Shown here one piece after another: positions 1-11,199 of a stretch of 64,000 nucleotides of DNA; position 1 is the stretch's first letter, and every line of letters begins with the position of its first letter. The position numbers and the translations under genes are program-made. The stretch comes from Megascapheus bottae (taxonomy: Eukaryota > Chordata > Mammalia > Rodentia > Geomyidae). The DNA is taken from assembly GCA_024803745.1 (NCBI GenBank), contig JANJXV010000160.1, positions 1,680,001 to 1,744,000 on the forward strand. Direction: 5' to 3'. A model generated the notes under the pieces. That model ran no database searches, had not been told where the DNA came from, and saw only the letters and a program-made list of their open reading frames with translations.

Positions 1-117
1 GAAACAAACAGAGAGTTCTATACTTTAGTCCCTCGGGTGGCTCTAGTCTATTCCCAGGACCCAAATAGGAGGCAGAAGAAAAAGTAACTTCATTCTGTGT
101 GTAAATGGAGTTCATGA

Positions 118-350
118 GCCTGGCACCGGTGTCTCACTCCTAGAAATCTAGCTATTCTGGACTCTGAGATCTGAGGTTCATGGTTTGATGCCAGCCCAGG
201 AAAGACAAATACAAGGACTTTTATCTCCAATTAACCATCAAAAAGCTGGAAGGTGGTGTGGCTCAAGTGATACAGTGTCATCACTGAATGAAAAAGCCAA
301 GTAAGAGCACAAGGCCCCGAGCTTAAGCACAAACACTGGAAGATAGGCAG
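118..350 (+). mobile_element. Composite tRNA-derived SINE (geomyoid-type), diverged
   Basis: The stretch shows the block order of the family repeated across the window: a 'ctagctattctgg' head, 'gagatctgaggttcatgg', 'tctccaattaaccatc', then 'gtgtggctcaagtgatacag' and a closing 'gagcttaagc' segment. It is diverged from the cleaner copies (for example 31320-31542) and is followed directly by a purine-rich simple repeat that probably grew from its A-rich tail. It is non-coding. Confidence 0.8.
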
Positions 351-361
351 ACCAGCAAGAC

Positions 362-498
362 AGGAAGGAAGGGAGGGAGGAGGGAGGGAGGGAAGAGGAG
401 AGGAGAGAGGAGGGGAGGGGAAGGGGAAAGGAAAAGGGAAAGGGAAAGGAAAGGAAAGAGGAAGGGGAAGGAGAAAGGGAAGGAAAGAAAAGAGAAGA
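362..498. repeat. Purine-rich (GGGA/GGAA)n simple repeat
   Basis: About 137 bases made almost only of G and A on the plus strand, built from shifting GGGA, GGAA and GAAAGG units. It abuts the 3' end of the SINE at 118-350, so tail expansion is the likely origin. The minus-strand reading frames rich in Ser, Phe, Leu and Pro are translations of this tract, not genes. Confidence 0.9.
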
Positions 499-649
499 AT
501 TCATAGCCAATCAAAAGTCTCAAAGGAGTGACCTGAGACGATCTAAAAGGTAATTTACCATCATTTCTCTCACAACCACATCCTGCAATTTTCCTCTAGC
601 ACCAATAGTTCCATCTGCACAGCAGAGAGCCATAATTAAACATTCCTTT

Positions 650-860
650 CTCATTTATTCAGCAAGTGCTTGTAGACTGCTCCACACCAAGCCCCAGGGG
701 TCAGCATTTGGAGGCAGCAACTCCTTTGATTCTCATTACAATGGTGTGGGACAGGGGGCGGGAGCCCATTTCACAGATGACAGCCCAGAGGCCTTGAGTG
801 GAAGCCAATGGAGAGCACACGGGAATACAAACTAGGCCATTTACTTCCCTTGTTGGGGAG
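650..860 (-). repeat. Ancient MIR element, antisense
   Basis: The order 'ttattcagcaagtgcttgta', 'ttctcattacaatg', 'catttcacagatgacagccc' and a degraded 'gaggcc..gagtgg' core matches a reversed MIR: body, then the 'ttacagatgaggaaactgag' core. Divergence is high, as expected for this mammal-wide SINE. Some edge positions are uncertain. Confidence 0.55.
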
Positions 861-1240
861 GGGGTCTTAATTAGAAGATGATAGTGGGAATGTATAGCTC
901 CTGGCTCCATCATTCAGCAGCGGGTAGACTTGGGCAGGTGGCCTGGTGTTTGTCAGTGCCAATCTAGTTAGTTTTAGCAGGGAGTTGGAAATGATTTCTT
1001 GTGGAAGAATAGCAGTGAGGACAAAACCCCCCACTGGATGTAGCACCCCTGCATCTCCAGTTCCAGAAGTAAGTCACCATGACACTGAGACACAAATGAC
1101 AAGAGGATGAACATCTGATTCTGGGCCACCATCTTGTCTGGCTAGGATGACTGTACCAGCCTCCTGAATAGTCTTTCTGCTTTTTTTCCCCTCATTGCCT
1201 GTGGCAGGTTCTTTGCAAAGATGTCTGTAATTATTCCCGT
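861..1240. other. Unique sequence, no gene seen
   Basis: No reading frame of note, no recognised repeat and no RNA gene. Composition is mixed and unremarkable apart from short poly-T and poly-C runs. Confidence 0.5.
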
Positions 1241-1249
1241 CTCTGGATC

Positions 1250-1470
1250 ACACCCAGGCTGTGCAGTTTGGCAGTATCTCCCCTTAGGAAGTAGAGTCTA
1301 TTTATCCACCTCTTGAGTTCAGTTTGGCTTCCATGGTTGCCTTGGCCCAAAAGAATCAAGTAGACATGACAGTGTGCCAATGCTGAGGCCGGGCTTCACG
1401 AGCATTCCTGCATCTCTGCTCTCTGTATGCCTTGCTCAGGTTCAACTCAGTGAGCGCTGAAGAGCTCGTG
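1250..1470 (+). repeat. Ancient interspersed repeat, family uncertain
   Basis: The segment around 'agtagagtctatttatccac', 'cttgagttcagtttggcttc' and 'agacatgacagtgtgccaat' resembles a common old mammalian repeat with the pattern '..gaatctgggctggccttgtgact..agtgac..gtgccagttctgagcc'. A related but more decayed sequence lies at 34400-34865. I recognise the pattern but not the family name with certainty; an LTR type (MLT-like) is my guess. Confidence 0.35.
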
Positions 1471-1599
1471 GCTCAGAACAGAATCAGTGAAGGACTCGGC
1501 CAAAGGAACAAAGCTAAACCGCCCGACCCCATCCCAGAGGGTTCCATACGTTGGTTCCCGACACAGCGCTGCTCAGACATGGCAGTGGGAGAATGAGGG

Positions 1600-1890
1600 A
1601 GGGGGAGATGATTAGACCCATTCATTATTGGAACCCTAAGTTCCTGGCACTATTTGGAGGTGGTAGTGATTAAGTTGACAGTGCCTGGATGAGGAAGTGC
1701 CTGCCTCTGAAGGGTGTTCTGCATGGCCCCTTCCCGTCCCTCTCTCTGCCTCCTGGCTTTCACAAGGTGAGCAATTCTGGGCTCCAACACTCAACCCCAC
1801 CCTGGGCCCTCAGCCATGAAGCCAAGCTATCCCTGACTGAATCCTCTGCAAGTATAAGCAAAAATAAAATGTTTCCTCACCGAAAATGGC
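1600..1890 (+). repeat. MaLR-type LTR fragment, decayed
   Basis: Landmarks in order are 'tatttggaggtggtagtgat', 'cctctctctgcctcctggct', 'aggtgagcaattctgg', and 'gcaaaaataaaatgtttcct', the last holding a polyadenylation-type AATAAA. This is the layout of rodent MaLR-like solitary LTRs, also seen at 59018-59528. It carries no coding capacity. The short plus-strand frame at 1689-1928 overlaps it and is not a gene. Confidence 0.5.
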
Positions 1891-2084
1891 TCCTTCTGGG
1901 TCTTCACCATACTACTGGAAAAGTCTGACTAGCCAGAACACAGAGAACAAAGCAAGAGCAAACAAAGGCAATTATTATTTTTACTGGCTCGGTTCTGTAG
2001 TGGCTTTGGGCTCTCAACCCATAGCTGACCCAATCCTCTCCAAACTCCACAGGCAGCGTGAGAGTTTGTAAATCCTCCTATGGA

Positions 2085-2165
2085 TTTGAGGTGCTTGCCT
2101 AGCGTGTGAGGAGACCCACCCTCCCCAGGTTCCATCCCCAGCACCACAAAATAATACATGAATAT
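2085..2165 (+). mobile_element. ID-like tRNA-derived SINE fragment
   Basis: 'tttgaggtgcttgcctagcg' followed by 'caggttccatccccagcacc' matches the tRNA-related half of ID-type SINEs, including a recognisable B-box region (ggttccatcc). Only about 80 bases are preserved, followed by an A-rich stretch. Confidence 0.6.
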
Positions 2166-2424
2166 GTAGATTAATAACTGTGTATACATTTGCATAGATA
2201 TCTACAGACGAGTTGGAGAGCCTCCCTTCTCTGATTACAGCGCTCTAAGGAGAGCATACTCGTCTTGTTTAGAAGACAATTCAATGATGATAACTCACTT
2301 TTTGCATGATGGAGCCCTGGGCTACTTTTCTGAGTTCATCACTCAAAAAATCTCCCAACAGCTTGCCATTCTCTGACCACGTTGCCATTTCTTTCATCCC
2401 TATGCAGGCCCTTAGTATAGCCCT

Positions 2425-2476
2425 TACTGCATGCTCACTCTCTCTCTCTCCTCCCCCCCTTCTCTGAAGACTCCTT
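2425..2476. repeat. Short pyrimidine-rich (CT)n run
   Basis: Low-complexity TC/CCC run on the plus strand. It explains the Arg/Glu-rich minus-strand frame at 2281-2490, which is not a gene. Confidence 0.8.
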
Positions 2477-2625
2477 TCCCCTGAGTGCAAATGGCTGCCT
2501 CCTCTTCCTGATTGAAGTCTTGGCTCTGGTGGTCACTCCACAGTGGGTCTCCCAGGTCCCCCATGGTCATAGGCATTGTCTGTACTCTACTCAATTCATT
2601 CTATTAAAATAACAATGCTTATCAG

Positions 2626-2850
2626 AGCTGGGCATCAGGGGCTCACACCCATAATCCTTACTGCTCAAGAGGCTGAAATCTGAGAATCATGGCTCGAAAC
2701 TAAGTCGGGTCAGAAAAGTCCAAGAGACTCTTATCTTCGATGGAGCGACAAAACACCAGAAGCAGAGCTGTGGCTCAAGTGGTAGAGTGTCAGTCCTGAA
2801 CAAAAGAGCAAAGAGAGAGTCCCCAAGTCCTGAGTTCAAGCCCTAGGACA
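2626..2850 (+). mobile_element. Composite tRNA-derived SINE, near full length
   Basis: Blocks in order are 'gctgggcatcaggggctcac', 'ataatccttactgctcaaga', 'gagactcttatct', 'agctgtggctcaagtggtag' and 'cctgagttcaagccctagga'. This is one of the clearer copies. It runs directly into a CA microsatellite that replaces the usual A-rich tail. Confidence 0.85.
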
Positions 2851-2878
2851 CAGACACACACACACACACACACACACA

Positions 2879-2917
<39 letters not shown>
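2851..2917. repeat. (CA)n microsatellite
   Basis: Two pure CA runs separated by a single CAGA interruption, directly at the 3' end of the SINE at 2626-2850. Likely length-polymorphic. Confidence 0.97.
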
Positions 2918-2921
<4 letters not shown>

Positions 2922-3127
2922 TATAAATATAACTTCATTGGTATCTGAAAAGATCACTACAGCACCAAATGGAGAAGACATTCTCTGAGGACAGGAACTG
3001 TATCTCCCATATCCACTACCAGACCCCTAGTATCAGTCCAGGAGCCCACCAACAATTAAGTAATTTATAGGTGACCTCAGGAAGGCAAGAGGGCCCTTTG
3101 GTCCAGACAGATCTCCAATTTTCTAAC

Positions 3128-3219
3128 CCTCTCTCTCCTTCCCCATTTCTGTCTCCCTCCCTCAATCCCTCCTTCGCTCCCTCCCTCCCTCCTTCTCTCT
3201 CTCCTTCTCTCACCCACCC
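3128..3219. repeat. Pyrimidine-rich (CTCC)n tract
   Basis: Low-complexity CT/CCTCC repeat on the plus strand. The Ser/Pro-rich plus-strand frame (3071-3268) and the Glu/Gly/Arg-rich minus-strand frame (3016-3252) are translations of it. Confidence 0.9.
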
Positions 3220-4190
3220 CCAAACCCGAGTAGCTTGTGAAAAATATAGCAAGAATTATGTCCTATGACTGCCAGATGTGCAGCCCAAGAAGGAAGTGGA
3301 ATTAAACCTGAAAATCACATCAACAGGCAAAGCCATGCTGTGAGGCCCTATTAAAGCCACAGCGAGCAGACTGCTGTTGTCTCCCCATCTCATCAACAGA
3401 TGATGAAGGAAAAGGGGAAAAATATCAACCCCCCTCTTTGTGGGGGGGTCTTCCTGGGGTGGGGGTGGAGAAGGGATGATGACTCCCCTCGATCTCTCAG
3501 TTCCATGTGTGACGTCCTTACAGGCACAAAGGAAAACCGTCTCAAATCTTGTCTGTCCTAAGAGGCTGGGGGTACCTGCTTTAATGAACTACTTTTGTGG
3601 ACAAGTTGCCCCCCATGGGCCTCTGCTCAGCTCCCCACTCCTGTCTCCCCAGCAGAGAAAGAAATGGATGCCTTATGTTCTTCATCTAGTTTTGGCTCAG
3701 CCTCACAGAACCAAATCAGCCTTGTAAATGAAACTAGGGGAGACCCCGCCTTTACTGCTGGGGTCACAGGAAGGCCACAGAGACATCTTGCTGGACCTAC
3801 ATGGTCGCATTCATTTGAATGAGTGACAATATATGAACGTAAGGGATTTTATACTAAAATAAAGTACCTATGTCCAGTTTCTCCTAGAAAAACCAGTCAT
3901 CATGGAGCCCACATTCCCCCAGCCCCAAACGCTGCCACTGTTGATGAAGATTAAATGTTTGGACTTCATCTCAGCTCACTTCACATAATGTCACTTCTAT
4001 ACCTCATAGACACTGAGTCTGCAGCCTTTCTTACACCTACATTTACAAACACACTTGTTCACAGAGTAGTGAAAGGAACAGACATCAACTCTTGGTGGTC
4101 AAACCCGCTGCAGGCCATGAACAGCCATCTTTGCAAGATAGTCATCTTGAACTGAAGAGAAGAGCCAAGATTTTTCTGTAGCCTTCACCT
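3220..4190. other. Unique sequence, no gene seen
   Basis: Contains short overlapping frames (3440-3822, 3955-4155) with no recognisable domain and no codon-use signal. No splice-flanked exon stands out, and no SINE or L1 block was recognised. Confidence 0.45.
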
Positions 4191-4733
4191 GGAGTGAGGA
4201 GGAGGAGGAGGAGGAGGAGGAGGAGGAGGAGGAGGAGGAGGAGAAGGAGGAGGAGGAGGAGGAAGAGAAGAACAAGAAGAAGAGCAGGAAGGAGAGGAAG
4301 GGAAGGAAGAGAATGAAGAGAAGAACCAGAAGAAGAAGAGGAGGAGGAAGAGGAAGAGAATGAGGAATGATGAAGAGAAGAACAAGAAGAAGAGGAGGAA
4401 AGGAAGAGAATGGGGAGGATGAAGAGAAGAACAAGAAGAAGAGGAAGAGGAAGAGGAAAGGAATGAGGAGGATGAAGAGAAGAACAAGAAGAAGAGGAGG
4501 AGGAAGAAGAAGGGGAGGAGGAGAATGAAGAGAAGAACAAGAAGAGGAGGAGAAGAAGAGAATGAGAAGGACAAAGAGAAGGGCAAAAAGAAGAGGAGGA
4601 GGAAGAGGAGGAGAATGAGGAGGAGGTGGAGGAGGAGGAGGAGGAGGAGGAGGAGGGGGAGGAGGAGGAGGAGGAAGAGGAGGAGGAGGAAGGAAAAGAA
4701 AAGGAGGAAGAGGAGAAGGAGGAGGAGGAAGAT
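4191..4733. repeat. 540-bp purine tract with nested minisatellite
   Basis: Plus strand is almost wholly A/G. The outer parts are (GGA)n. The middle (about 4262-4540) is ordered: the 12-mer 'gaagagaagaac' recurs at 4262, 4315, 4372, 4421, 4474 and 4528, with spacings of 49-57 bases. That is a decayed minisatellite of roughly 53 bp inside the trinucleotide repeat. The long frames on both strands here (Leu/Ser/Pro-rich minus, Arg/Lys/Glu-rich plus) are repeat translations with no start context or domain. Long purine mirror tracts can adopt triplex structures, which is general knowledge rather than something seen here. Confidence 0.95.
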
Positions 4734-5059
4734 GACATTCTCTCTGCATAAGCACCAGCTTTGGCTATGATTAAAGATCATCTCAGAAGAATAGAAACAC
4801 AAGGGGAAAATGGCAAGAACAATCATAACGAATACAATCATAAATACAATCATGTACGGTGGATTGCCGACTGTTCAAAATCCATATCTCCATACCGTTA
4901 CCCTGCCGTAGCTAACTGGAACATAAATGTGGGTCCCGTGTGCCTTTGGTGCCTCTAAGGACTCTGGAATTTCTAGGACCTTAGTAGATGAAGAAAAACA
5001 TACGCACCCCCAACCCAGGAGTCAGTACCCACCATGATGGTTAAGATCAAACAGGTATG
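4734..5059. other. Unique sequence, no gene seen
   Basis: AT-rich spacer with a small 'aatacaatcataaatacaat' repeat around 4830-4855. No supported gene. Confidence 0.45.
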
Positions 5060-5235
5060 GCTCCAAGCCTGACTTGCCCTTATCTTTGTAGCTTCCAGTA
5101 TATCCCCAGGCCTTGGTTTTTTTTTTAATCTGTAAAATGGGTATAACAACAAATGTGCTAACCTGAAACGTTTGTTGGGAAGGACAGATCAGTTTGAGGT
5201 GTACAGCATGCTTGGCACAATGTTCTGGCACGCCA
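5060..5235 (+). repeat. Ancient MIR element, sense
   Basis: 'aatctgtaaaatgggtataa' followed by 'gtgctaacctgaaacg' and 'cagcatgcttggcacaatg' matches the second half of MIR: 'tctgtaaaatggg', the 'ttgtgaggattaaa' region, then 'agtgcctggcac'. A T-run at about 5116 interrupts it. Confidence 0.7.
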
Positions 5236-5312
5236 TGGATAGGACTGTGTTTCCATGATCCGTTTTGACATAGGACTATAAAGATCCCAGGGTCTTAATC
5301 AGGGGCCGGCTG

Positions 5313-6180
5313 ATGCTGACACAGAATTCAAGAAATTCTGCAGCTGGCTCTAGGAACCATAAACGCGAGCAGGGAATGGTCCCAGAAGGAGTTGGGAGAG
5401 ACATTTTCAGAACCACAGAGGTTCTTACCTCTTACATTCCTCCTCTCCTTACCACCCCAGCTGCCAAGATAAGCCACCTCGAGGAATCATCAGGAAAGAA
5501 ATATCACATCACAACTGCAGAACTTGAGCATAATATACTGCAGACTCAAGAGGGAGAGGGGAAAGAGAAAACTAAAATAAAAACTGTAAATTTATTACAA
5601 GGTTCAATATTTCTGTCTGAAAAAGAAATCAAGAGTTCTACAGTTAGTACTGAAAATCCAAAGTACTACGTTTGCTACAAGAACTTGAATTTTATTTTAC
5701 CAGAAACAAACTTTTATATGGATATGTAAGCTTTGTTTTATAAAAATAAAACATGAAGTAGAACAAGTAATTGAAATGGAGTAATTTTTTACAAGATATA
5801 TACTTAAGAATGACGATGAAGAATTTTATGTAGAGAATATATTTTCTAAATATTTCGTAAGAAAGTTATCTAGTCAGACCACAAAAAATTTGTCAGAATA
5901 TTTATCTTACGAGTTGCAATAACAATAACTATCAAATACAGGTTGTAGGGCATGTGCTTATTTTTTTCATCCAAAATCCGATGTATTTGAAGACTGTGCC
6001 AATACCCATTGGGACAGGTAATATCCAATAGCTTAAATAACAGAGTTTCTATTTCAGATAACGTTGTATATTATCCAGTGTCTGAAGATATATTCTCTTC
6101 GGTAATAATGATGAGGACCTCAATTCAAACATCTGTCATTATTCTGTTCTCACTCCAAAACTGATGATGCCTAAGAGTTT
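5313..6180 (+). pseudogene. Possible decayed protein-coding stretch, gene unknown
   Basis: An open frame of 138 codons (5313-5729) is followed by further protein-like stretches in shifting frames. Around 5800-5930 the translation includes 'KNDDEEFYVENIFSKYF' and 'TTKNLSEYLSYELQ'; around 5975-6020 'PKSDVFEDCANTHWDR'; from 6057 'DNVVYYPVSEDIFSSV'. Frame changes and stops separate them. That pattern fits a processed pseudogene or a degraded large exon with an acidic, Ser-rich product. I do not recognise the family. AT-rich sequence can mimic this by chance, so confidence is low. No poly-A tail or target duplication was identified. Confidence 0.28.
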
Positions 6181-7270
6181 GGAAATATACCAATAAAGAT
6201 TTGCTATCCAAGATAGACCAGACTTTTATCCCTATTAGAAAGTCCAAATAAGGTGAAATTCTGCTCAGTACTCATACAAAAAAAGGAAGCCCTTATAACT
6301 TCATGTGCATTTTGATTAGTGTAACTTCATAAAGACCAAGATGTAAAAGAATAACGATTTGTTATTTCACAGTGAGGGACGAGAGTACCAGGATTAATAT
6401 ATTGCCAGGCCAACCCAGAACAAAGAATAATCAATGATTTCATTGGGGAAACCTGTGCAAATTTGCAGAGGAATCCCATAGTATACTGATGAATGTGAAA
6501 ACCAGGCTAGGACTGACTAGTCTTATTGTACAGCTTTAAAGTGTGAAGAGGGAGGAGTGTTGTAAACCAGCTCCCCACGGGGTCTGACAACAATTATTTA
6601 AATACTTAAAGTCTCCAGCAATGGCCCTAAGGGCATACAGAAAAATGAAGAAACATTTAATCAAGAGAATCAAATAAAATCCAATAAAAACAGGGAAAGT
6701 CTGTGGCATGAGAGGAATGGTTCCCTCCTTCACCTCTCCCAGCCTAACAGGATAGTAACTCCATTACAGTCAGACCTAGTCAGAAACATAAGACTCCCCA
6801 TCCTTCATAAACCAACCAAGAGTTATGGTACTTTGGGCAGAGTTCCAGGAGAAATATGAGGAAAAGGATGCCAGCCCTTCTCGTTCAATCCTCCCTTCGC
6901 TCAGCTCCATGTTACAGAAGGTAAATTCTAATGACTGTAGGTGAGAAGACAATGTTCCTCTATTCCCACTATCCAGACCGTGGGGTGAAATGCTTAGAAT
7001 ACTGGAACTCTGATTACAAGGTTTATGGAAAAGCCACCGTAACTGAAACATCATGGCAGCACATGTGGATTAAAGGAACTGAGAATCTGGAAACAAGCCT
7101 TTGTGTTTACTATTGTCTCATCTCCAAAGAGAAAGAGAGATGGGGAAAAGGAGTCCTTCTAGCAAATGGCACTGGAACACCTATAGTCTAAACCAAAAGT
7201 ACTTAAAATTGTATTAATGACGCCACCATGAGAGGTAAAAATATAAAATATTTGGAAAGGAAAAATGAGG
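6181..7270. other. Mostly unique sequence, no gene seen
   Basis: Several short frames (6536-6733 minus, 6776-7054 minus, 6931-7191 plus) overlap one another without a recognisable domain. No clear repeat was recognised until the L1 fragment that follows. Confidence 0.4.
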
Positions 7271-7274
7271 CATA

Positions 7275-7835
7275 ATCTTCAGGTAAGCATAAATCAAAAC
7301 CAAGATGAAACATCTGCCATTCTGGTTACATAAAAGAGCCCCATAAAATCCAGGGTTGGAAAAGGTATCATGAAATCAGAACTCAGAATGGCGGGAACAT
7401 AAAGAAGTACAGCATTTCACAGATGGCCTAACCATTCTTCAGAAGATTAATACAGACCTACATGTGGTCCAGCAATTATACCGTTAGGCACACACCCAAA
7501 CTAAATGAAATTTCTGTCACCCACTACTGACAGTAGCGTCAATCAACCCACAGGTGAAAACGACCCAAAGCCCACAAGCAAATAAGCAGTAAGAAAGCAT
7601 GACAAAATCATGTTAGAATACTACAACATGAATAAACTCCGAAAATATTATAGTAAGTGGGAAAAATCCTCCACAAAAATATCACATTATATGCTTTCAT
7701 TGATTTTGAATTGGTTTTGGTGATTGCTGAATAACTAATCCCTTGATAGTCTAAAAATAGCTGAATTACATAATTTGTGATACAACTGTATAATGTACAA
7801 TTTTGTCCTTCAATAAAGTTGCACATTTTCTCTAT
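7275..7835 (+). mobile_element. Old L1 (L1M-type) 3' fragment
   Basis: 'cataaatcaaaaccaagatg', 'gtggtccagcaattatacc', 'cacacacccaaactaaatg' and 'acattatatgctttcattga' track the 3' part of mammalian L1 ORF2 and the old L1M 3' UTR. The end 'gtccttcaataaagttgcac' matches the typical terminus of old L1s. Many substitutions and no open frame, so it is long dead. Confidence 0.65.
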
Positions 7836-8435
7836 TCATTTCTACTGTATATATGTGCAATAAACGTACGTGTGTTTAGCAGTGACTACAGAAGTTATTA
7901 AGGATCAATATTTCAAGAAAAATAGTCTAACATAATAAAGAGCCATTAGACTAATTACAGCAGAATAGAGACACCTTATAAAATAACAGAATTCAGAGAT
8001 GGATGCTACTTGTCATCCAAACTGATTTCTATAGGAATAGCAGACAAAGTATCTAAACAAGTACACCAGGGCATACACATGTTTCTGACATTAAGAGAAA
8101 GCATATGACAGGAACAGAAACCTTGAATTGCAATCACACAATACTTTCAGGAAAGATGAGGGAGAAATTCTTGACACTGGGAGGAAGGTAGGAACTAGAT
8201 TGGCTCATGGATCAGCACAAGTGCAGAACAGGACTTGCTTATTACAAATAGGAACAAGCCAGTTTTATGGCACTGTACCACTTCACACTATGTTCTTTAC
8301 TGTGGTGTACTGAGTCCAGTGACTCGGGGAACATTAGGAGAAATTTTACTCTCAGTGAATATCAATCTCTGCAATGTCATTTTCAGAAAACATTCAATAG
8401 TTATGTTATCACTTTGGAGTAAATCTCATGGTGGC

Positions 8436-8660
8436 ATTTTTATTATATTTTATTGTCAGGATAATGTATAAAGGGGTTAGAGTTATATTTGTCAGACAAA
8501 GGGTGTATTACTTCTCAAACCTTGATACCCCTTCTCATGTTTTTGTCCTCCTTTCCCTCCCCCACCCCACCTAATTATCTTGTTTTCTCCCTTCCCTTCC
8601 CTGTTTCAAATAAACAAATAAGTGTGTGTATATATAGTATGCCAGGTAACAAAGTCAGAT
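8436..8660 (-). mobile_element. Old L1 3' end, antisense
   Basis: Reads as the reverse of an L1 3' terminus: 'attttattgtcaggataatg', 'ttctcaaaccttgatacccc', 'tttccctcccccacccc', 'tttcaaataaacaaataagt'. Same variant as 18198-18345, distinct from the younger L1 tails elsewhere. The overlapping 107-codon frame at 8489-8812 is incidental. Confidence 0.75.
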
Positions 8661-10160
8661 GCATTAACCACATGAGATTCCCGAAAATGGGGGAAAAAAA
8701 GAGAAAAAGAAGCATGTCCCACCAAAACATCCCTATCATGACAAGAGAAAACCCCAAGTTTCCTCCCATTTCTGTATCTTCAGTTTTCAGAAAAAGATGT
8801 GAACCACAGTAGGCAAGCAATATATGTGGCCTGAATGAGCATCTATTAATAGCTTGCCAATATTAGGTTTATGTATCTGTTTAATAAAGAAATCTTAAGA
8901 ATGTGTTGAATCTAAGTAACTTTATAAAGGCTCCCCATGTGCTAAGGGTCAGTACACTTATGTTTCCCATAATCCTTGACTGTATGACAACTAGCTGTCA
9001 TTCACTTGAAAAAGCCGGGATGATAACAGTGACTGCAATCTCTCCACAACACTGATCTCTGTAGCACTTGTCAGATATAACTGATTTGCCAAGGTAAGCA
9101 AGAATCTAAGGCTTCATCTGGATTTTTCTATTTTCCTTTGTAATATTTATTTTCCAGAAACCTGACTTACATGGTTTCCATGGAAATGAGTGAAATGGTG
9201 AAGCACAGAGCTTTCAGAAGAGTGCCACAATGAAAGGAAAAGTTATTTTTGTTAATCATTTATTTAAAAATATTGATCAATAACACTATATAGAAGGTAC
9301 TATAGAAAAAAGTTGATTGTTAAGAGTCTAATTCATATCATAGTATATAAATACTGTGAAAAGCCTATTTCAATGAATAAAGTAGACATAAGGGAAAAGT
9401 CTCTATATACTGACTTACTGGTTTATGTAAATGAATACATTATGAATCAAGTTTAATTGGTAGATATACGTACAGATGTTTATTGTCTTAGCCTGACGTC
9501 TTATAATACATTTTCTTGATACTTTCAACTCTAAGCCTCTGCTCTTTTTCAAACTCAATATGCAGTAAACAATTAAATGGTTAGATAAATAAATGAGATA
9601 GAAATGAATTGGACACCTCTAAATATAAATGTTAGATGCACCCAAGAGAGGAGCAGCATTGGCTCTACTGGCTACTGGTATCAGGAAAAACAGGTACAGA
9701 GCTGTGGCACAGCAAAGCACTTACAGCAGGAAGGAGACATAAAACCAATAGCGAAGAGTCCCAGGAAACACTTGCTATCATGTCTGGCAGAGAAAAGCCT
9801 AGGGGCTATAGACTGATTCCCTCGTGAAAAGCAAACACCAAAGACAAAACTCTTTCAACACTCTATGCTATTTCTAATTACATTTTTATTATTTGGATGT
9901 TATATAGCAATTTTCTTTCCCAAATTAACTGTTTTTAAGTTGGCTTCATTCACATTATCTGCAATAGTGACAGTAATTCAGTAAAACAATGTCCTATAAA
10001 ATCAGAATATGATAGTAGACTATACTCATGAAAGTCCTTATGATTTCAAACTGAATTATTTGTTTGATGGCTATTGTCATTTTAGAATGCTGCTCCTTGA
10101 TTCTTCTTAATGATTTTTACTGATATGCATGATGTATAGTTTTCTTTGTGCTCAAAAACT
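8661..10160. other. Unique AT-rich sequence, no gene seen
   Basis: No recognised repeat. Short frames near 9604-9827 overlap in two phases and have no domain. No CpG clustering. Confidence 0.45.
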
Positions 10161-10161
10161 G

Positions 10162-10405
10162 CTTTTCTGCAGGCTCTGGGGCTTGAAGTCAGGGTCTGGG
10201 TGCTGTCCCGAGCCCATTCGTGCTCAACGCTAGCTCTCTTACCACTTAAGGCACAGTGCCATTTCCACTATTACTGAACGGTTGATTGGAAAGAAGAGTC
10301 TCTCAGGCTCTTCTTCCTGGGCTAGCTTCAAACCTTGATCTTCAGATCTCAGCCTCCTAAGAAGCTTCGAGGATATTACAAACAAGCACCATCAGCATCC
10401 AGCTC
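10162..10405 (-). mobile_element. Composite SINE, antisense, diverged
   Basis: The reversed block order is visible: 'ggcttgaagtcagggtctgg', 'cttaccacttaaggcacagt', 'agagtctctcaggctcttct', 'gatcttcagatctcagcctc', then a short remnant of the head. No clear target duplication. Confidence 0.75.
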
Positions 10406-11160
10406 CAAAACTAATTTTAAGCAATCTTTTGTCATTTTCAGAACTGAAAGTGACAAAGACTCGGATCTAAGGTGTAACCTACTTATAGTTCACCAGCTCT
10501 CTGAACACGAGAGATGATTCCCAAGTTACATTTTCTTAGATGATTTTAAGAATGCAAATAAACCCTCAATTTCACTCTAAATGTTTAAGGCCTGACTGGA
10601 ATTCTAGAAGTCTTTTCCATAAGAAACGGAAATTTTCTTCTACCCTAGCATAAATGGGTTAAAATGCTACTTCTGAGGCCCATACAATTACAACTTACTT
10701 GGGTTTGATACGTTCCGATTATACCTCCAAGAATATGTTATCAGGTCAATAAATAATACAAAGCACCTTTTCCTTGCTAAGAAAGGGCAAGGAAAGTAAC
10801 ACCTTCTGGAGATAGTGAAGGTACTAGGAGATGAGGGTAATGTTCAAAGGATTATACATGGTGTTTGAAGCTACCTGCCCAACAGAATAACCAATACTAC
10901 CTGGGAAGACCTGCATTTGATCACTCAGGCCTCACTGCTCACGACCATTATTAAATATTCTCTTAGTTTCTCAGCAGGCTGCTTTGAAGTTGCCACATGG
11001 AACATTTTTCTGCATAAAGAATTATAATTCACAAAAATGAAATGCTGATATGTAGCTACAAGATGAAAGCAGATATTAACCTGCATACCGCTCAACTGCT
11101 CACTGACCTTGGGTTAAGGTTTATTTCTATCATATATACTGCTTATCTCTTGAGAAGTTC
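10406..11160. other. Unique sequence, no gene seen
   Basis: AT-rich with no recognised repeat or supported frame. Confidence 0.4.
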
Positions 11161-11199
11161 ATTTTACCAGCAGTCAGCACAGCCTTTTGACCATAGGGA

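Noticed and set aside
238..523. Minus-strand Phe/Pro/Ser/Leu-rich frames resembling a signal peptide
   Set aside because: Translation of the GGGA/GGAA simple repeat.
4099..4853. Three overlapping 198-222 codon minus-strand frames, the longest in the window
   Set aside because: They translate the purine tract as Ser/Leu/Pro/Phe runs in all three phases. Equal openness in every phase is a repeat artefact.
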